From Bacillota bacterium (lineage in GTDB: Bacteria; Bacillota; Sulfobacillia; Sulfobacillales; Sulfobacillaceae): DNA of 35,814 nt. Positions 23,092 to 31,567 of the stretch are shown here, in pieces (the stretch's first letter is position 1; the number at the start of each line of letters is the position of its first letter). Both the position numbers and the translations under genes were made by a program. The notes under the pieces are model-generated. The model ran no database searches. It saw nothing but the letters and a program-made list of their open reading frames with translations, and had not been told where the DNA came from. Location of the stretch: contig JAJZAN010000026.1 in the NCBI GenBank assembly GCA_021799435.1, positions 1 to 35,814 on the forward strand, given 5' to 3'.

Positions 23092-23928
23092 CTATCCGGG
23101 CTTGGCGGCGATGAAAATGCCGGTTTCAGAGTGCACAGAAAAGTAACCGCGGCGATGGATTTCCGACTCGATGGCCTCGCGGCAGAGATTTAGCGCGGCT
23201 TGCCATAAGTCGGGGTGCTGAGTGAGTTCGCCGAACAGGGAACCCGACTGTAGGTAGCGCAGGGCGGGCTCAGCTTGGTCAAACACAAAGCCGGAGGGCC
23301 ACCGAACGATGTCCGGCGGTACCGGGAAATATTCGAGACCTGATTCGAGATCAAAGCGGGACGCTTGCAATGTGACGGGCGGCAGTCCCAGATTTTGCCG
23401 GACCTGGTCGCGCAGATTCATAAACTCCTGATACTGATGGGCGCCGTTGGTCGCGGCCATAAGGAGCCCGCCTGGCTTCAGCACTCGCCACGCCTCGTGA
23501 ATCGCATCTTGAATGCGGGGCACGTGATACAGCATGTAATGGGCGCCCACCCAATCGAAGCTGTGATCGGCGAAGGGCAGGGCTTGGGCGTCCGCCGTCA
23601 TCACTTCAGCCCACGGGTCGACGGCGGCCATCTCCCCCAGCCGCGACACCATACCGGAAGACTGGTCAATGCCGATATAACGCGTCTTAGATGGGAGCAG
23701 CCGGCGAAGAGCACGATACCAGTTGCCGGTGCCGGCGCCAATGTCAAGAATGTGGGCGGGAGAGGCGCCGCGTGCGAGGCCTTCATGGCAGATAGTCTCG
23801 AACACGTCTTGATGGGCCACGCCGTAGCGGCGGTGCGTCTCGATGCGAATTTGGAGCGCCTCATCGGTGCCGTATTGTTGGGCTAAATAGTCTCGCCCGA
23901 TAATCGAATTCCGTATATCGTCCGTCAT
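23092..23928 (-). CDS. Class I SAM-dependent methyltransferase
   Basis: This 278-residue protein has a Rossmann methyltransferase core. Motif I is ILDIGAGTGNWYRAL, the acidic end of strand 2 is IGIDQSSGMV, motif II is FDWVGAHYMLYHVP, and post-II is AWRVLKPGGLLMAATNG, in the UbiE/type 11 style. The C-terminal part probably sets the substrate, which I cannot name. I chose the ATG at 23928 because GGAGGGA lies upstream; the frame is open to 23979 without support. It is divergent from the membrane protein gene at 24078 and stands alone. Confidence 0.88.
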   Translation of the reverse strand: MTDDIRNSIIGRDYLAQQYGTDEALQIRIETHRRYGVAHQDVFETICHEGLARGASPAHILDIGAGTGNWYRALRRLLPSKTRYIGIDQSSGMVSRLGEMAAVDPWAEVMTADAQALPFADHSFDWVGAHYMLYHVPRIQDAIHEAWRVLKPGGLLMAATNGAHQYQEFMNLRDQVRQNLGLPPVTLQASRFDLESGLEYFPVPPDIVRWPSGFVFDQAEPALRYLQSGSLFGELTQHPDLWQAALNLCREAIESEIHRRGYFSVHSETGIFIAAKPG

Positions 23929-24077
23929 GACGATCCCTCCATTGTTGCATTCATGCGATATTTCTATTAGTGTCACCATACCATACCCGACAGCGCTCAG
24001 GGGAACCTGGGGTTTCCATGAATCGGGGCTACACCAAGAGGTGTCCCGGCGGTATCATTGCGTAGGGAGGTTGCGAC

Positions 24078-24872
24078 ATGACGCGACGATTAGCGGTGCA
24101 GCGCGTGTTGGGCGCCATCTGGATCTTTGATGGCCTCTTGCAGTTTCGGCCGGTGATGATGACTCGTGGTTTCATTGCCCATGACGTATTGCCTCTAGCG
24201 CAAGGCGAACCGGGATGGCTGCACGCCTTCATCCAGTGGGATGCCCATCTGTTGCTGCTGCATCCAGTGTGGTCAGATGTGGGCGTGGGCGCTATTCAAC
24301 TCGTCATCGGTCTCCTGCTGTTGACGCGGCGATTCAGCGGCGTTGGACTTCTGACCTCCTTTGTGTGGGCGTTGGCTGTTTGGGTGGCGGGCGAAGGTTT
24401 TGGTCAAATTTTCACAGGCATGTCGTGGCTGGGTAATGGAGCTCCGGGTGCCGCGCTCTTATATGCGTTGCTCTCGTGGGGCCTCCATCCGTCTTGGAGC
24501 CGCGAGCGACGTGTTCGGTATTTTCGCATTGTCTCGGCCTGTCTGTGGATATTTGAAGGCATCGTGTCGTTGGGACCGGCCTCGCACGGCTTGGTCCATG
24601 CTTTCGGTTTGACGATTTGTCTTGCCATTGCCGGCTTGACCCTCTTTATCCGTGGATTCAACTGGGGGAGCGTCTTCGGCATGGCGGTTGCAGGCGTCTC
24701 GTGGGTCGTGGGCCAACACTGGGGCCAGGTTTGGGAGCCGTACGCCACCGACCCGAATACCGGACTGCTGTTGGCGCTCTTGTCGGCCTGCGTGTTGGTG
24801 TTTGCGGCCTCTTCCAGGACGGGATTGGCTCTCGGGGATGCTGAGGACAAGTCGCGTTCGCAGGTGGGGTAA
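24078..24872 (+). CDS. Membrane protein with internal duplication (DoxX-like)
   Basis: The 264 residues form two similar halves of four helices each. LGAIWIFDGLLQFRP (11-25) matches VSACLWIFEGIVSLGP (152-167). VWVAGEGFGQIFTG with NGAPGAALLYALLSW (101-134) matches SWVVGQHWGQVWEP with NTGLLLALLSA (208-237). The layout recalls DoxX/DoxD-type four-helix membrane proteins, but a specific function is not evident. GGGAGG precedes the ATG. The gene at 20400-21440 carries the same module, which suggests an older duplication between the two loci. Confidence 0.8.
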   Translation: MTRRLAVQRVLGAIWIFDGLLQFRPVMMTRGFIAHDVLPLAQGEPGWLHAFIQWDAHLLLLHPVWSDVGVGAIQLVIGLLLLTRRFSGVGLLTSFVWALAVWVAGEGFGQIFTGMSWLGNGAPGAALLYALLSWGLHPSWSRERRVRYFRIVSACLWIFEGIVSLGPASHGLVHAFGLTICLAIAGLTLFIRGFNWGSVFGMAVAGVSWVVGQHWGQVWEPYATDPNTGLLLALLSACVLVFAASSRTGLALGDAEDKSRSQVG

Positions 24873-24965
24873 TTTTCAAAAGACGAATGGCGGTCAAAGC
24901 CTGCAGCCACGAGGAACGGATTTCCCATGCACGCCATATCGATACAGGCATAGGAGGGATACGAT

Positions 24966-25460
24966 ATGGCGTTAGACATGCAATGTTCCATCGTCAATGG
25001 CCAGCGCATTACGCGCCCGCAGGCACTCGCTTTTACGGCAAATCACCCTATTGGCCAGGTGGCGGGGTCGATTTACGACCACGCGGTGTCGCTCGGCATT
25101 GACCCGGCCTTTGCGCTCGCGGAAGCCATCTTGGAGACAGGCTGGGGCACGTCGGGATTTGCGCAGAATCGGCATAATTGGTTTGCCTACACCGCATACT
25201 TTGAGAACCCGGATGCCGCCAGCAGCTTTGAAAGCGACGATGACGGGATCCGCATCCCGCTCGAGGACATGAAACAGCACTACTTTACCCCGGGCGGCAC
25301 CTATTATGCTGACGGGGATGGGACGACGCTGGCCGGCTGGGCCAAGGAATGGGTGGACGGCGGCCCGGCGCATTGGAAGAGCGCCTGCCGGCAAATTTTG
25401 TCGTTGATGCAGTCCGCCATGCAGGCGGCGGAGACGGAGGACGAAACTCCGGGGCAATAG
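24966..25460 (+). CDS. Endo-beta-N-acetylglucosaminidase domain protein without signal peptide
   Basis: The 164-residue protein is a bare glucosaminidase domain (LytG/FlgJ/AcmA type) that cuts peptidoglycan glycan strands. The catalytic Glu lies in ALAEAILETGWGTSGFAQNR (about residues 51-70), followed by NWFAYTAYF and the late YADGDGTTLAGWAKEW segment. It begins directly before the domain (MALDMQCSIVNGQR) and has no signal peptide, membrane helix or wall-binding repeat, which is unusual for an autolysin. It might be released by lysis or a holin-like route, or be a prophage-derived endolysin. GGAGGG precedes the ATG. Confidence 0.85.
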   Translation: MALDMQCSIVNGQRITRPQALAFTANHPIGQVAGSIYDHAVSLGIDPAFALAEAILETGWGTSGFAQNRHNWFAYTAYFENPDAASSFESDDDGIRIPLEDMKQHYFTPGGTYYADGDGTTLAGWAKEWVDGGPAHWKSACRQILSLMQSAMQAAETEDETPGQ

Positions 25461-25539
25461 CTCTGATTGGATTCCTTCTCCGGTTAAATAGTTAGCACCG
25501 CTGAGCGGTTGGGCATCACAAGGCGTTGCAACGTTTCCA

Positions 25540-25568
25540 TTGACATAGGGGTATCCGCGTGCTAGAAT
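25540..25568 (+). promoter_or_regulatory. Sigma-A promoter of the rpmG-secE-nusG-rplKA operon
   Basis: TTGACA (25540-25545, exact -35 consensus) and TAGAAT (25563-25568, 5/6 match to the -10) are separated by 17 bp. This is the strongest promoter visible in the window. Transcription should start about 25575, some 25 bases before the rpmG start codon. Confidence 0.88.
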
Positions 25569-25599
25569 TCTTGCGCATGACTGGGAGGTAAACAACAAC

Positions 25600-25749
25600 A
25601 TGCGCACCATTATCACGCTGGCGTGTGGCGAGTGCAAACGGCGCAACTACACGACCACCAAGAACAAGAAGAACGACCCGAACCGGCTTGAACGGCGCAA
25701 GTACTGCCGGTGGTGTCGGACCCATACCATTCATCGGGAAACGCGGTAA
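25600..25749 (+). CDS. rpmG: 50S ribosomal protein L33
   Basis: A 49-codon frame encodes L33, a small large-subunit protein. It starts [20 protein letters not shown], contains the family's [12 protein letters not shown], and ends HRETR. Two CxxC pairs (Cys9/Cys12 and Cys36/Cys39) make it the zinc-binding form. GGGAGGT precedes the ATG at 25600. It is the first gene of the secE-nusG operon, the usual order in Gram-positives. Confidence 0.96.
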   Translation: MRTIITLACGECKRRNYTTTKNKKNDPNRLERRKYCRWCRTHTIHRETR

Positions 25750-25779
25750 TGCCTAGCCTGGGCGGAAATGGGGAGAATA

Positions 25780-25992
25780 ATGGAAGCTAAAGGCGGTGCA
25801 GTACAAGCCTCAGGGCGCCCGTGGAAGTATTTCCGCGACATTCGGTCTGAGCTAAAAAAGGTTGTCTGGCCGACCCCCAAGCAAACGGTGTCGTACACAG
25901 GATTTGTGGTCGGGTTCTCATTGGTTGTGGTAGCTGCCATCAGCCTTTTGGACGCGATATTTAATTTTGGTCTGCACCAATATCTCCGCTAA
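25780..25992 (+). CDS. secE: Preprotein translocase subunit SecE
   Basis: SecE clamps SecY in the protein-export channel. The 70-residue protein has the short Gram-positive form: an amphipathic helix with the conserved FRDIRSELKKVVWPTPKQT, followed by one membrane helix (about 43-63). GGGGAG lies 5 bases before the ATG at 25780, so this start is better than the ATG at 25768. It lies between rpmG and nusG. Confidence 0.95.
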   Translation: MEAKGGAVQASGRPWKYFRDIRSELKKVVWPTPKQTVSYTGFVVGFSLVVVAAISLLDAIFNFGLHQYLR

Positions 25993-26042
25993 GGTTATCG
26001 GCAACCGCACCGGGCGCATAGACGCCCTGTTGCTGTATTCAG

Positions 26043-26612
26043 GTGAATGATGGGGTGGAGGCACGGAAGGCGGCATCAAACGTGCAAAAAGACTGGTTTG
26101 TCATCCACACCTACTCCGGATATGAGAATAAGGTGAAAGCCAATCTGGAGCGGCGTGTGGAATCCATGGACATGGAGGACAAGATCTTCCGCATTATGGT
26201 GCCCATGGAGGAAGAACTGGAAGTCAAAGATGGCAAAAAGAAGCTCGTGAAGAAGAAGGTCTTCCCGGGGTACGTGCTGGTAGAAATGGTCATGACCGAT
26301 GACTCCTGGTACGTAGTCCGGAATACCCCTGGCGTCACGGGTTTCGTTGGGTCGGGGACCAAGCCCATTCCGCTTCTGGAACATGAAGTGAAAACAATTT
26401 TGGGCCGCGACTTGTCGGGCGTTCCCGAATTGCCTCGCATCAACTTGTCGGTGGGGCAGGAAGTGTTGGTGACGGAAGGACCTTTTGAGGGATTTTCGGG
26501 CCGCATCGAAGAAGTTCTCAACGACCGGGCCAAGGTGCGCTTGACGGTTTCCATGTTCGGACGCGATACGCCGCTTGAAGTGGATTTCGCGCAAGTTTCG
26601 GAACTGGAATAG
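26043..26612 (+). CDS. nusG: Transcription termination/antitermination factor NusG
   Basis: NusG binds RNA polymerase and couples transcription to translation or pausing. The NGN domain begins WFVIHTYSGYENKVKANLER and includes VFPGYVLVEM and NTPGVTGFVG. The C-terminal KOW domain holds VTEGPFEGFSGRIEEVLNDR. The length from GTG 26043 is 189 residues. The extra 13 residues before VQKDWFV are not typical and no ribosome site precedes 26043. A GTG at 26082 (with GGAAGG upstream) would give a more standard 176-residue protein, so the start is uncertain. Confidence 0.95.
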   Translation: MNDGVEARKAASNVQKDWFVIHTYSGYENKVKANLERRVESMDMEDKIFRIMVPMEEELEVKDGKKKLVKKKVFPGYVLVEMVMTDDSWYVVRNTPGVTGFVGSGTKPIPLLEHEVKTILGRDLSGVPELPRINLSVGQEVLVTEGPFEGFSGRIEEVLNDRAKVRLTVSMFGRDTPLEVDFAQVSELE

Positions 26613-26636
26613 CTTACAAAGAAGTGAGGGGACAAC

Positions 26637-27062
26637 GTGCCTAAGAAAGTCACTGGAGTCATTAAACTCCAAATCCCGGCTGGCAAAGCCACGCCGGCAC
26701 CGCCGGTAGGTCCGGCATTAGGTCAGCATGGTGTGAACATCATGGCGTTCGTCAAGGAGTACAACGAGCGGACCGCAGCGCAGGCAGGCCTCATCATCCC
26801 GGTGGAAATTACCGTGTTTGAGGACCGGTCGTTCACGTTCGTCACGAAGACTCCCCCGGCTGCCGTGTTGATTAAGAAGACGTTGGGTCTTGAGACCGCA
26901 TCAAGCAACCCCAACACCAAAAAAGTGGGAACGTTGACCCGGGCTCAGGTCCGCGAAATCGCCGAGACCAAGATGCCAGACTTGAACGCCACCACGATTG
27001 AATCCGCCATGCGGATGATTGAAGGTACTGCCCGCAGCATGGGCGTCGAAATCGCTGAATAA
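26637..27062 (+). CDS. rplK: 50S ribosomal protein L11
   Basis: L11 forms part of the GTPase-associated centre of the ribosome. The 141-residue length and sequence are standard: [40 protein letters not shown], the C-terminal rRNA-binding [16 protein letters not shown], and [10 protein letters not shown] at the end. It starts at GTG 26637 after GTGAGGGGA. It lies between nusG and rplA, as expected. Confidence 0.97.
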   Translation: MPKKVTGVIKLQIPAGKATPAPPVGPALGQHGVNIMAFVKEYNERTAAQAGLIIPVEITVFEDRSFTFVTKTPPAAVLIKKTLGLETASSNPNTKKVGTLTRAQVREIAETKMPDLNATTIESAMRMIEGTARSMGVEIAE

Positions 27063-27072
27063 CAGCAAAGTT

Positions 27073-27107
27073 TGGTGGAAGACCCGCTCAGCGGGCCGCT
27101 AACACCA
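27073..27107 (+). promoter_or_regulatory. Candidate L1-binding autoregulatory RNA
   Basis: In the rplK-rplA gap the RNA can form TGGTG/CACCA (27073-27077 with 27103-27107) and an inner CCCGC/GCGGG (27083-27087 with 27091-27095), separated by an asymmetric internal loop GAAGA/CCGCTAA. A two-helix element with a purine-rich internal loop just before or within the L11-L1 messenger is the known form of L1 feedback sites. The rplA ribosome site (GGAGG) follows immediately. The assignment is by shape and place. Confidence 0.45.
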
Positions 27108-27124
27108 CAAGGAGGAATTTTACT

Positions 27125-27835
27125 GTGGCCAAAGAGGGCAAGCGGCATCTCGAAGCTGTCGCGCGCGTGGAAAAGGGCCGTCTTTACGACCCTGAAGAGG
27201 CCTTGGCGTTAGCCAAGGAGCTCGCCCACGCCAAGTTTACCGAAACGGTTGACGCAGCGGTCCGCCTCGGCGTTGACCCGCGTCACTCCGACCAAGTGGT
27301 GCGTGGAGCAGTGGTCCTGCCCCACGGTACCGGCCGCGCCCAGCGAGTGGCGGTGTTCGCCAAGGGCGACAAGGCCAAGGAGGCCGAGGAAGCCGGAGCC
27401 GACTTTGTTGGAGCCGAAGAACTGGCCGACAAGATTCAGGGTGGATGGACCGACTTTGACGTAGCCGTAGCAACCCCGGACATGATGGGGGTTGTGGGTC
27501 GTCTTGGTAAAATCTTGGGACCCCGCGGCTTGATGCCGAACCCCAAGACCGGCACCGTCACTTTTGACGTGAAGAACGCCGTGGACGAAATCAAGGCGGG
27601 TAAGATTGAATACCGAACCGATAAAGCGGGTATTGTGCACGCTCCCATCGGCAAGGTGGACTTTGACACGGAGAAGCTGGTGCAGAACTTGGCGGCGCTC
27701 ATTGACGCGCTGGTCCGGGCTAAACCGGCCTCCAGCAAGGGCACTTACCTGAAGACCATCACCGTGTCCAGCACCATGGGCCCGGGAATTGCGGTCAATC
27801 CTACCACCGCTCAGCGGACGGCAATGCCGGTCTAA
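27125..27835 (+). CDS. rplA: 50S ribosomal protein L1
   Basis: L1 forms the mobile stalk that helps release deacylated tRNA and can repress its own messenger. The 236-residue length is standard, with [32 protein letters not shown], the signature [15 protein letters not shown], and [20 protein letters not shown]. It starts at GTG 27125 after GGAGG. A strong terminator follows at once, whereas rplJ and rplL usually come next in this cluster. Confidence 0.97.
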   Translation: MAKEGKRHLEAVARVEKGRLYDPEEALALAKELAHAKFTETVDAAVRLGVDPRHSDQVVRGAVVLPHGTGRAQRVAVFAKGDKAKEAEEAGADFVGAEELADKIQGGWTDFDVAVATPDMMGVVGRLGKILGPRGLMPNPKTGTVTFDVKNAVDEIKAGKIEYRTDKAGIVHAPIGKVDFDTEKLVQNLAALIDALVRAKPASSKGTYLKTITVSSTMGPGIAVNPTTAQRTAMPV

Positions 27836-27849
27836 CTGGTTTTTCTCTG

Positions 27850-27885
27850 CGCCGCCTGCCCTCAAAAGAGAGCAGGCGGCGTTTT
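27850..27885 (+). terminator. Intrinsic terminator of the rplKA operon
   Basis: A perfect 10-bp stem, CGCCGCCTGC (27850-27859) and GCAGGCGGCG (27872-27881), with an inner CTC/GAG pairing in the loop, is followed by TTTT. It lies 15 bp after the rplA stop and should end the ribosomal operon. Confidence 0.88.
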
Positions 27886-27949
27886 CGCGTTAAAAAGGAT
27901 TTCGAACTTCTCGTCGCGAAGGGAAACGAAAATGCGAAGGAGGATCTGA

Positions 27950-29761
27950 ATGAAAACAGGACGCATCCCTATTGGGGAACTGGCCCATCTCCCCATTCGG
28001 GCACTGGTGACCACATCCCACGATGGCCAAAAGGCCGCCTACTTTTCCAACATCACAGGCCGCATTGAACTCTATGAAATGGACTTGGCCACCCGCAGGG
28101 AGACCCAGATCACGCACGGCGAGGCGCCCCGCACGATTCGAGCCAACTTTGTCTGGAGTCGCGACAACGAGTCCATTATCTTTGTCCGCGACGTGAGAGG
28201 GGACGAGCAAAACAACCTCTTTTCCGTAAACTTGGCCACCCACGAGGTCACTCAGCTCAATGACGACCCGACGACGCAGGAATATGTGGTGGACGTGTTC
28301 CATGATGGCCGCAGCCTCTTGGTGCAATCCAACCGCAACGGCCAGGTCAATCTGTTCCGCTTCGACCAAGAGAGTCGGGAGTGGACTCAACTGACGCGCG
28401 GTGAGAGCCCGGTTCATTCTGCGATTATCAGCCCGGACGGAACTCAAATTGCATATTCCACCAACGAATCATTGAACCTGCAGAACTCGGATGGCTATAT
28501 CATGAATATCGATGGGTCGGACCAGCGGCGCATCTTCCGGGTGGAGGAAGGCAGCAGCGATGGCATTGTCGGCTGGCATCCCGGCGGCGACGCGCTGCTG
28601 GTGGGGTCTGATGCCTCCGGTTCCGATCGTTTGGGACTGGTGACGTTAAAAGACGGGGCAATCCGCTGGCTGAGTCCAGAGTCCGTGGACGTGGCAGGCG
28701 CGGAGTTCTCTCACCGGGGCGACTGGATTGTGGCCTTGGAGAACTTTGAATCCCAAATCCGGCCGGTTCTCTACGCTTATCCCAGCGGGGAGCGCCGTGA
28801 GGTCAATTTGCCGGCTGGCGTGGCCTCGCAGACTGCCTTTGTCTTGGATGACCAGAAACTCTTAGTCTATTACAGCAGTGCCTCGCGGCGGGGCGAGATG
28901 CTGCTTTACGACTTGGCCACGGATGAGGCTGAGGTGCTGATGCCGGCCGAGTACGGTTCGATCGATCCCAACGTGTTTGTCGGAAACCAGCACGTCACCT
29001 ATCGCTCCACGGATGGCGGTGTCGTACCCGCCATATTATACAGGCCCGACGGCATTCCTGAAGGGGCGAAGCTTCCGGCCGTGATTGACGTCCACGGCGG
29101 ACCGACCGGCCAATATTTCCGCAGCTTCAATGCCTATGCCCAATTGCTGGTGGACCAAGGCTATGTGGTGTTGCAGCCCAACTTCCGCGGGTCGACGGGA
29201 TACGGACGGGCCTGGCGGGAGGGAAACCTCATGGACTGGGGCGGCGGCGACTTGGAAGATGTGGCGTCAGGGGTCGAGTACCTAAAGCAGCTCGGCTGCG
29301 TCGATTCGGACCGCGTCGCCATCTTTGGCGGATCTTATGGGGGCTACATGAGCTACATGGCGGCCGTCAAGAAGCCGGACTTGTTTAAGGTGTCTGTCCC
29401 GGTGGTGGGGATTACCGACCTGCTGCTGCTCTACGAGGAAGACATGGCGCACTTCAAGTACTATCTGCGTTCCTTGATGGGCGATCCGGAGGAGAACCGC
29501 GAACTGTGGCAAGAACGCAGCGCCATCAACTACGTCGATCAGTTGAAAGGCAAGATGCTGATTATCCATGGGCTGAACGACCCGCGCTGCCCCATCCGGC
29601 AAGCTCGGAACTTCCGCGACAAGTTGTTGGAGCATGGATATAAAGAGGGCCAGGACTTCGAGTACGTGGAATGGGACGAGGGCCACGGCGCCGGCGGGGA
29701 TCCTGCAGGGACCGAGCGGATGTTCCACACCACCATCGATTTCCTCAGGCGTGCGCTGTAA
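27950..29761 (+). CDS. S9 family (prolyl oligopeptidase/acylaminoacyl) peptidase
   Basis: This 603-residue cytoplasmic serine peptidase has an N-terminal beta-propeller (about 1-350, with repeats of the type ISPDGTQIAY and WSRDNESIIFVRD) and a C-terminal alpha/beta-hydrolase domain. The catalytic triad is visible: Ser462 in FGGSYGGYMS, Asp544 in HGLNDPRCP and His579 in DEGHGAGG. VIDVHGGPTGQYF is the usual oxyanion region. Members cleave short peptides or remove N-acylated residues. GGAGGATC precedes the ATG. No signal peptide is present. It is separated from rplA by a terminator, so it is an independent unit. Confidence 0.92.
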   Translation: MKTGRIPIGELAHLPIRALVTTSHDGQKAAYFSNITGRIELYEMDLATRRETQITHGEAPRTIRANFVWSRDNESIIFVRDVRGDEQNNLFSVNLATHEVTQLNDDPTTQEYVVDVFHDGRSLLVQSNRNGQVNLFRFDQESREWTQLTRGESPVHSAIISPDGTQIAYSTNESLNLQNSDGYIMNIDGSDQRRIFRVEEGSSDGIVGWHPGGDALLVGSDASGSDRLGLVTLKDGAIRWLSPESVDVAGAEFSHRGDWIVALENFESQIRPVLYAYPSGERREVNLPAGVASQTAFVLDDQKLLVYYSSASRRGEMLLYDLATDEAEVLMPAEYGSIDPNVFVGNQHVTYRSTDGGVVPAILYRPDGIPEGAKLPAVIDVHGGPTGQYFRSFNAYAQLLVDQGYVVLQPNFRGSTGYGRAWREGNLMDWGGGDLEDVASGVEYLKQLGCVDSDRVAIFGGSYGGYMSYMAAVKKPDLFKVSVPVVGITDLLLLYEEDMAHFKYYLRSLMGDPEENRELWQERSAINYVDQLKGKMLIIHGLNDPRCPIRQARNFRDKLLEHGYKEGQDFEYVEWDEGHGAGGDPAGTERMFHTTIDFLRRAL

Positions 29762-29770
29762 CCAAGAACA

Positions 29771-29803
29771 AAGGCGGTCTCTCCATTTGGAGTGGCCGCT
29801 TTC
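29771..29803. terminator. Hairpin between converging peptidase and response-regulator genes
   Basis: GCGG...CCGC outer pairs and CTCC/GGAG inner pairs around ATTT form a compound hairpin between the ends of the S9 peptidase gene (+) and the response regulator gene (-). It is flanked by AAA on the left and TTTC on the right, so it could end transcription in both directions. Confidence 0.55.
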
Positions 29804-29832
29804 GATTTGTGCGGGGTCCGCTTGGTAGAGGA

Positions 29833-30456
29833 TTAGTCAATGAGGCCGCGGGAACGGGCTACAGCGATGGCTTCGACCCGGTTTTTGGCTTCGAGTTTTT
29901 GCAGAATCTCTGTCCATAGGTTCTTGACCGACCCTTCGGCCATGAATAGTTCGGTGGCAATTTCACGATTGGTCATGCCGGTCGCGGCCATGGTCAAGAT
30001 CTCCTGCTCTCGATCCGACAAGGCGTTCCCCTTCATCCACGGGGTCCAGCGCGCTTCCATGGCGGGACTAATCCAAAGGCGGTTCTGGGCGACGGCTTGA
30101 ATGGCCTCGACCAACTGTTCTATGGGCGTATCTTTGAGCACATAGCCCTTGGCCCCAGCTTCCAGACCGCGGGTGAGATAGGCATCTTTTGCGAAGGTGG
30201 TGAGCAAGAGAGTGCGGGTGTCGGGATGCTGGAGCCGAATTTGCTCGGCCGCCCAAATGCCATCGCCATCCGGCATCTGGATGTCCAAGAGGGCGACATC
30301 GGGGTGCGTGGTGCCGACCAGCGCGACCCCGTCGCGGCCATTGGCCGCTTCCCCAGCTACCTCAATCAGGGGCGCCTGCAGCTGCAGCAGCGCAGCCAGG
30401 GCATTCCGAACCAAGGTCTGATCCTCGATGACAACGACGCGAATGGGTCTATCCAT
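29833..30456 (-). CDS. NarL/LuxR-type response regulator
   Basis: The 207-residue regulator has a receiver domain (1-120) with the acidic pair Glu11/Asp12, phospho-acceptor Asp58 in VALLDIQMPDGDG, Thr in LLLTTF and Lys in GYVLKD. A LuxR-type DNA-binding domain (about 140-200) follows, with LSDREQEILTMAATGMTNRE. The ATG at 30456 overlaps the kinase stop in ATGGATAG, so translation is coupled. The frame is open six codons further, but that part lacks a ribosome site. It is the last gene of an ABC-transporter/two-component operon and probably controls the transporter genes. Confidence 0.92.
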   Translation of the reverse strand: MDRPIRVVVIEDQTLVRNALAALLQLQAPLIEVAGEAANGRDGVALVGTTHPDVALLDIQMPDGDGIWAAEQIRLQHPDTRTLLLTTFAKDAYLTRGLEAGAKGYVLKDTPIEQLVEAIQAVAQNRLWISPAMEARWTPWMKGNALSDREQEILTMAATGMTNREIATELFMAEGSVKNLWTEILQKLEAKNRVEAIAVARSRGLID

Positions 30457-31567
30457 GGGATTCTTGGCCTCCATTTACCAATACGCGAGTGCCGATGCCG
30501 GGATCGGCTTTAACCTGAACGGTTGCGCCCCATAAGCGGGCGCGGCGGCGCATGCCGAGAATCCCGAAGCCCTCGGTTCCTGGTTGCCCGGTTCCGTTGT
30601 CGCTAATCTCGAGACGCCACCCAGCCGGGCTTTGGTTCAAACTGAGGGAGGCCATCGTGGCCTGGGCATGGCGCAGAATATTGGTCACCGCTTCCTGGGC
30701 GATTAAGAGAATGTCGGATTCCAGATCGGATGGGCAGGACGGATCAGGAGTCCATGCCAGGTGGACCTCAATGCCGGCCTCCGTTAATTCTTGGCAGAGC
30801 GACTGAACGGCCCCGGAGCCGCGCAGGGGAGACGGTTGAGCTTCCACCACACTGCGGACATCGTGCAGGGACTTCCGGGCCACGGCCAACAATGACTGAT
30901 TGTCCTCCTCGAGACTGGCGAAGTCGTTCTTGCGGAGCCGTTCTTGCATGAGCTCGGCCTTCAAAATAATCAGGGTCAGAGAGTGGCCCAGCACGTCGTG
31001 CAATTCGTGGGCAATGCGCTCCCGCTCTTGGATGCCGGCCAGTTCCCGAACGGTTTCCTGGGCACTCTTCAGCTCGTCGTAGGCTACTTCAAGACGCCGA
31101 TCATCCCGCATCCCGCGCACGTTTGCCCACATGGCTGGCGAGAAGACAGCTGTCAACAACAGAAATTCGCCCCACGGCAGGGGGCCGGTGCTGGTGGCGC
31201 TAACCAAACTCCATGAAGCGGTAATCCCCAGCACCGCCACGAGACTTAACGTGGTGCGGCGAGAATAGTCGCGGAACCCGATATCGGCCGAGATTAAAAA
31301 GAGCGGCATGATGCCCAAACCGGGCACCAACAGCGCCAGTGCAACCGCCAATGCCGTTTCTGCCAGCAGGGTAAGGAGGCGCTGGCGATACCAACTGGGC
31401 GGCACCACCATGAGCAATAGGCTGGCAGCGATGATGGCGACGATCCGATCGGCCGGGAGCGAGTGGTATACCAGCAAACCGACGCCGCCCCCAGCAATGA
31501 TGAAGAGCCATCGGGTCACACTCCACACATCACGCATCGGCCGCATCTTTTTAAACACGGCGTGCAT
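30449..31567 (-). CDS. NarL-type sensor histidine kinase
   Basis: The 372-residue membrane kinase has about five N-terminal helices with little outside domain (about 15-150), so it probably senses something within the membrane or the transporter itself. A dimerisation/phosphotransfer segment follows, with ERIAHELHDVLGHSLTLI (His190). The ATPase part has the N-box IAQEAVTNILRHAQA and the G-box DNGTGQPGTEGFGILGMRRR. This is the HisKA_3 kind that pairs with NarL-type regulators. Its start overlaps the permease stop by 17 bases. Confidence 0.9.
   Translation of the reverse strand: MHAVFKKMRPMRDVWSVTRWLFIIAGGGVGLLVYHSLPADRIVAIIAASLLLMVVPPSWYRQRLLTLLAETALAVALALLVPGLGIMPLFLISADIGFRDYSRRTTLSLVAVLGITASWSLVSATSTGPLPWGEFLLLTAVFSPAMWANVRGMRDDRRLEVAYDELKSAQETVRELAGIQERERIAHELHDVLGHSLTLIILKAELMQERLRKNDFASLEEDNQSLLAVARKSLHDVRSVVEAQPSPLRGSGAVQSLCQELTEAGIEVHLAWTPDPSCPSDLESDILLIAQEAVTNILRHAQATMASLSLNQSPAGWRLEISDNGTGQPGTEGFGILGMRRRARLWGATVQVKADPGIGTRVLVNGGQESHG

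Noticed and set aside
25495-25520. ACCGCT/AGCGGT hairpin upstream of rpmG
   Set aside because: The arms are one base apart, so no stable loop forms, and no T-run follows; not called as a terminator.
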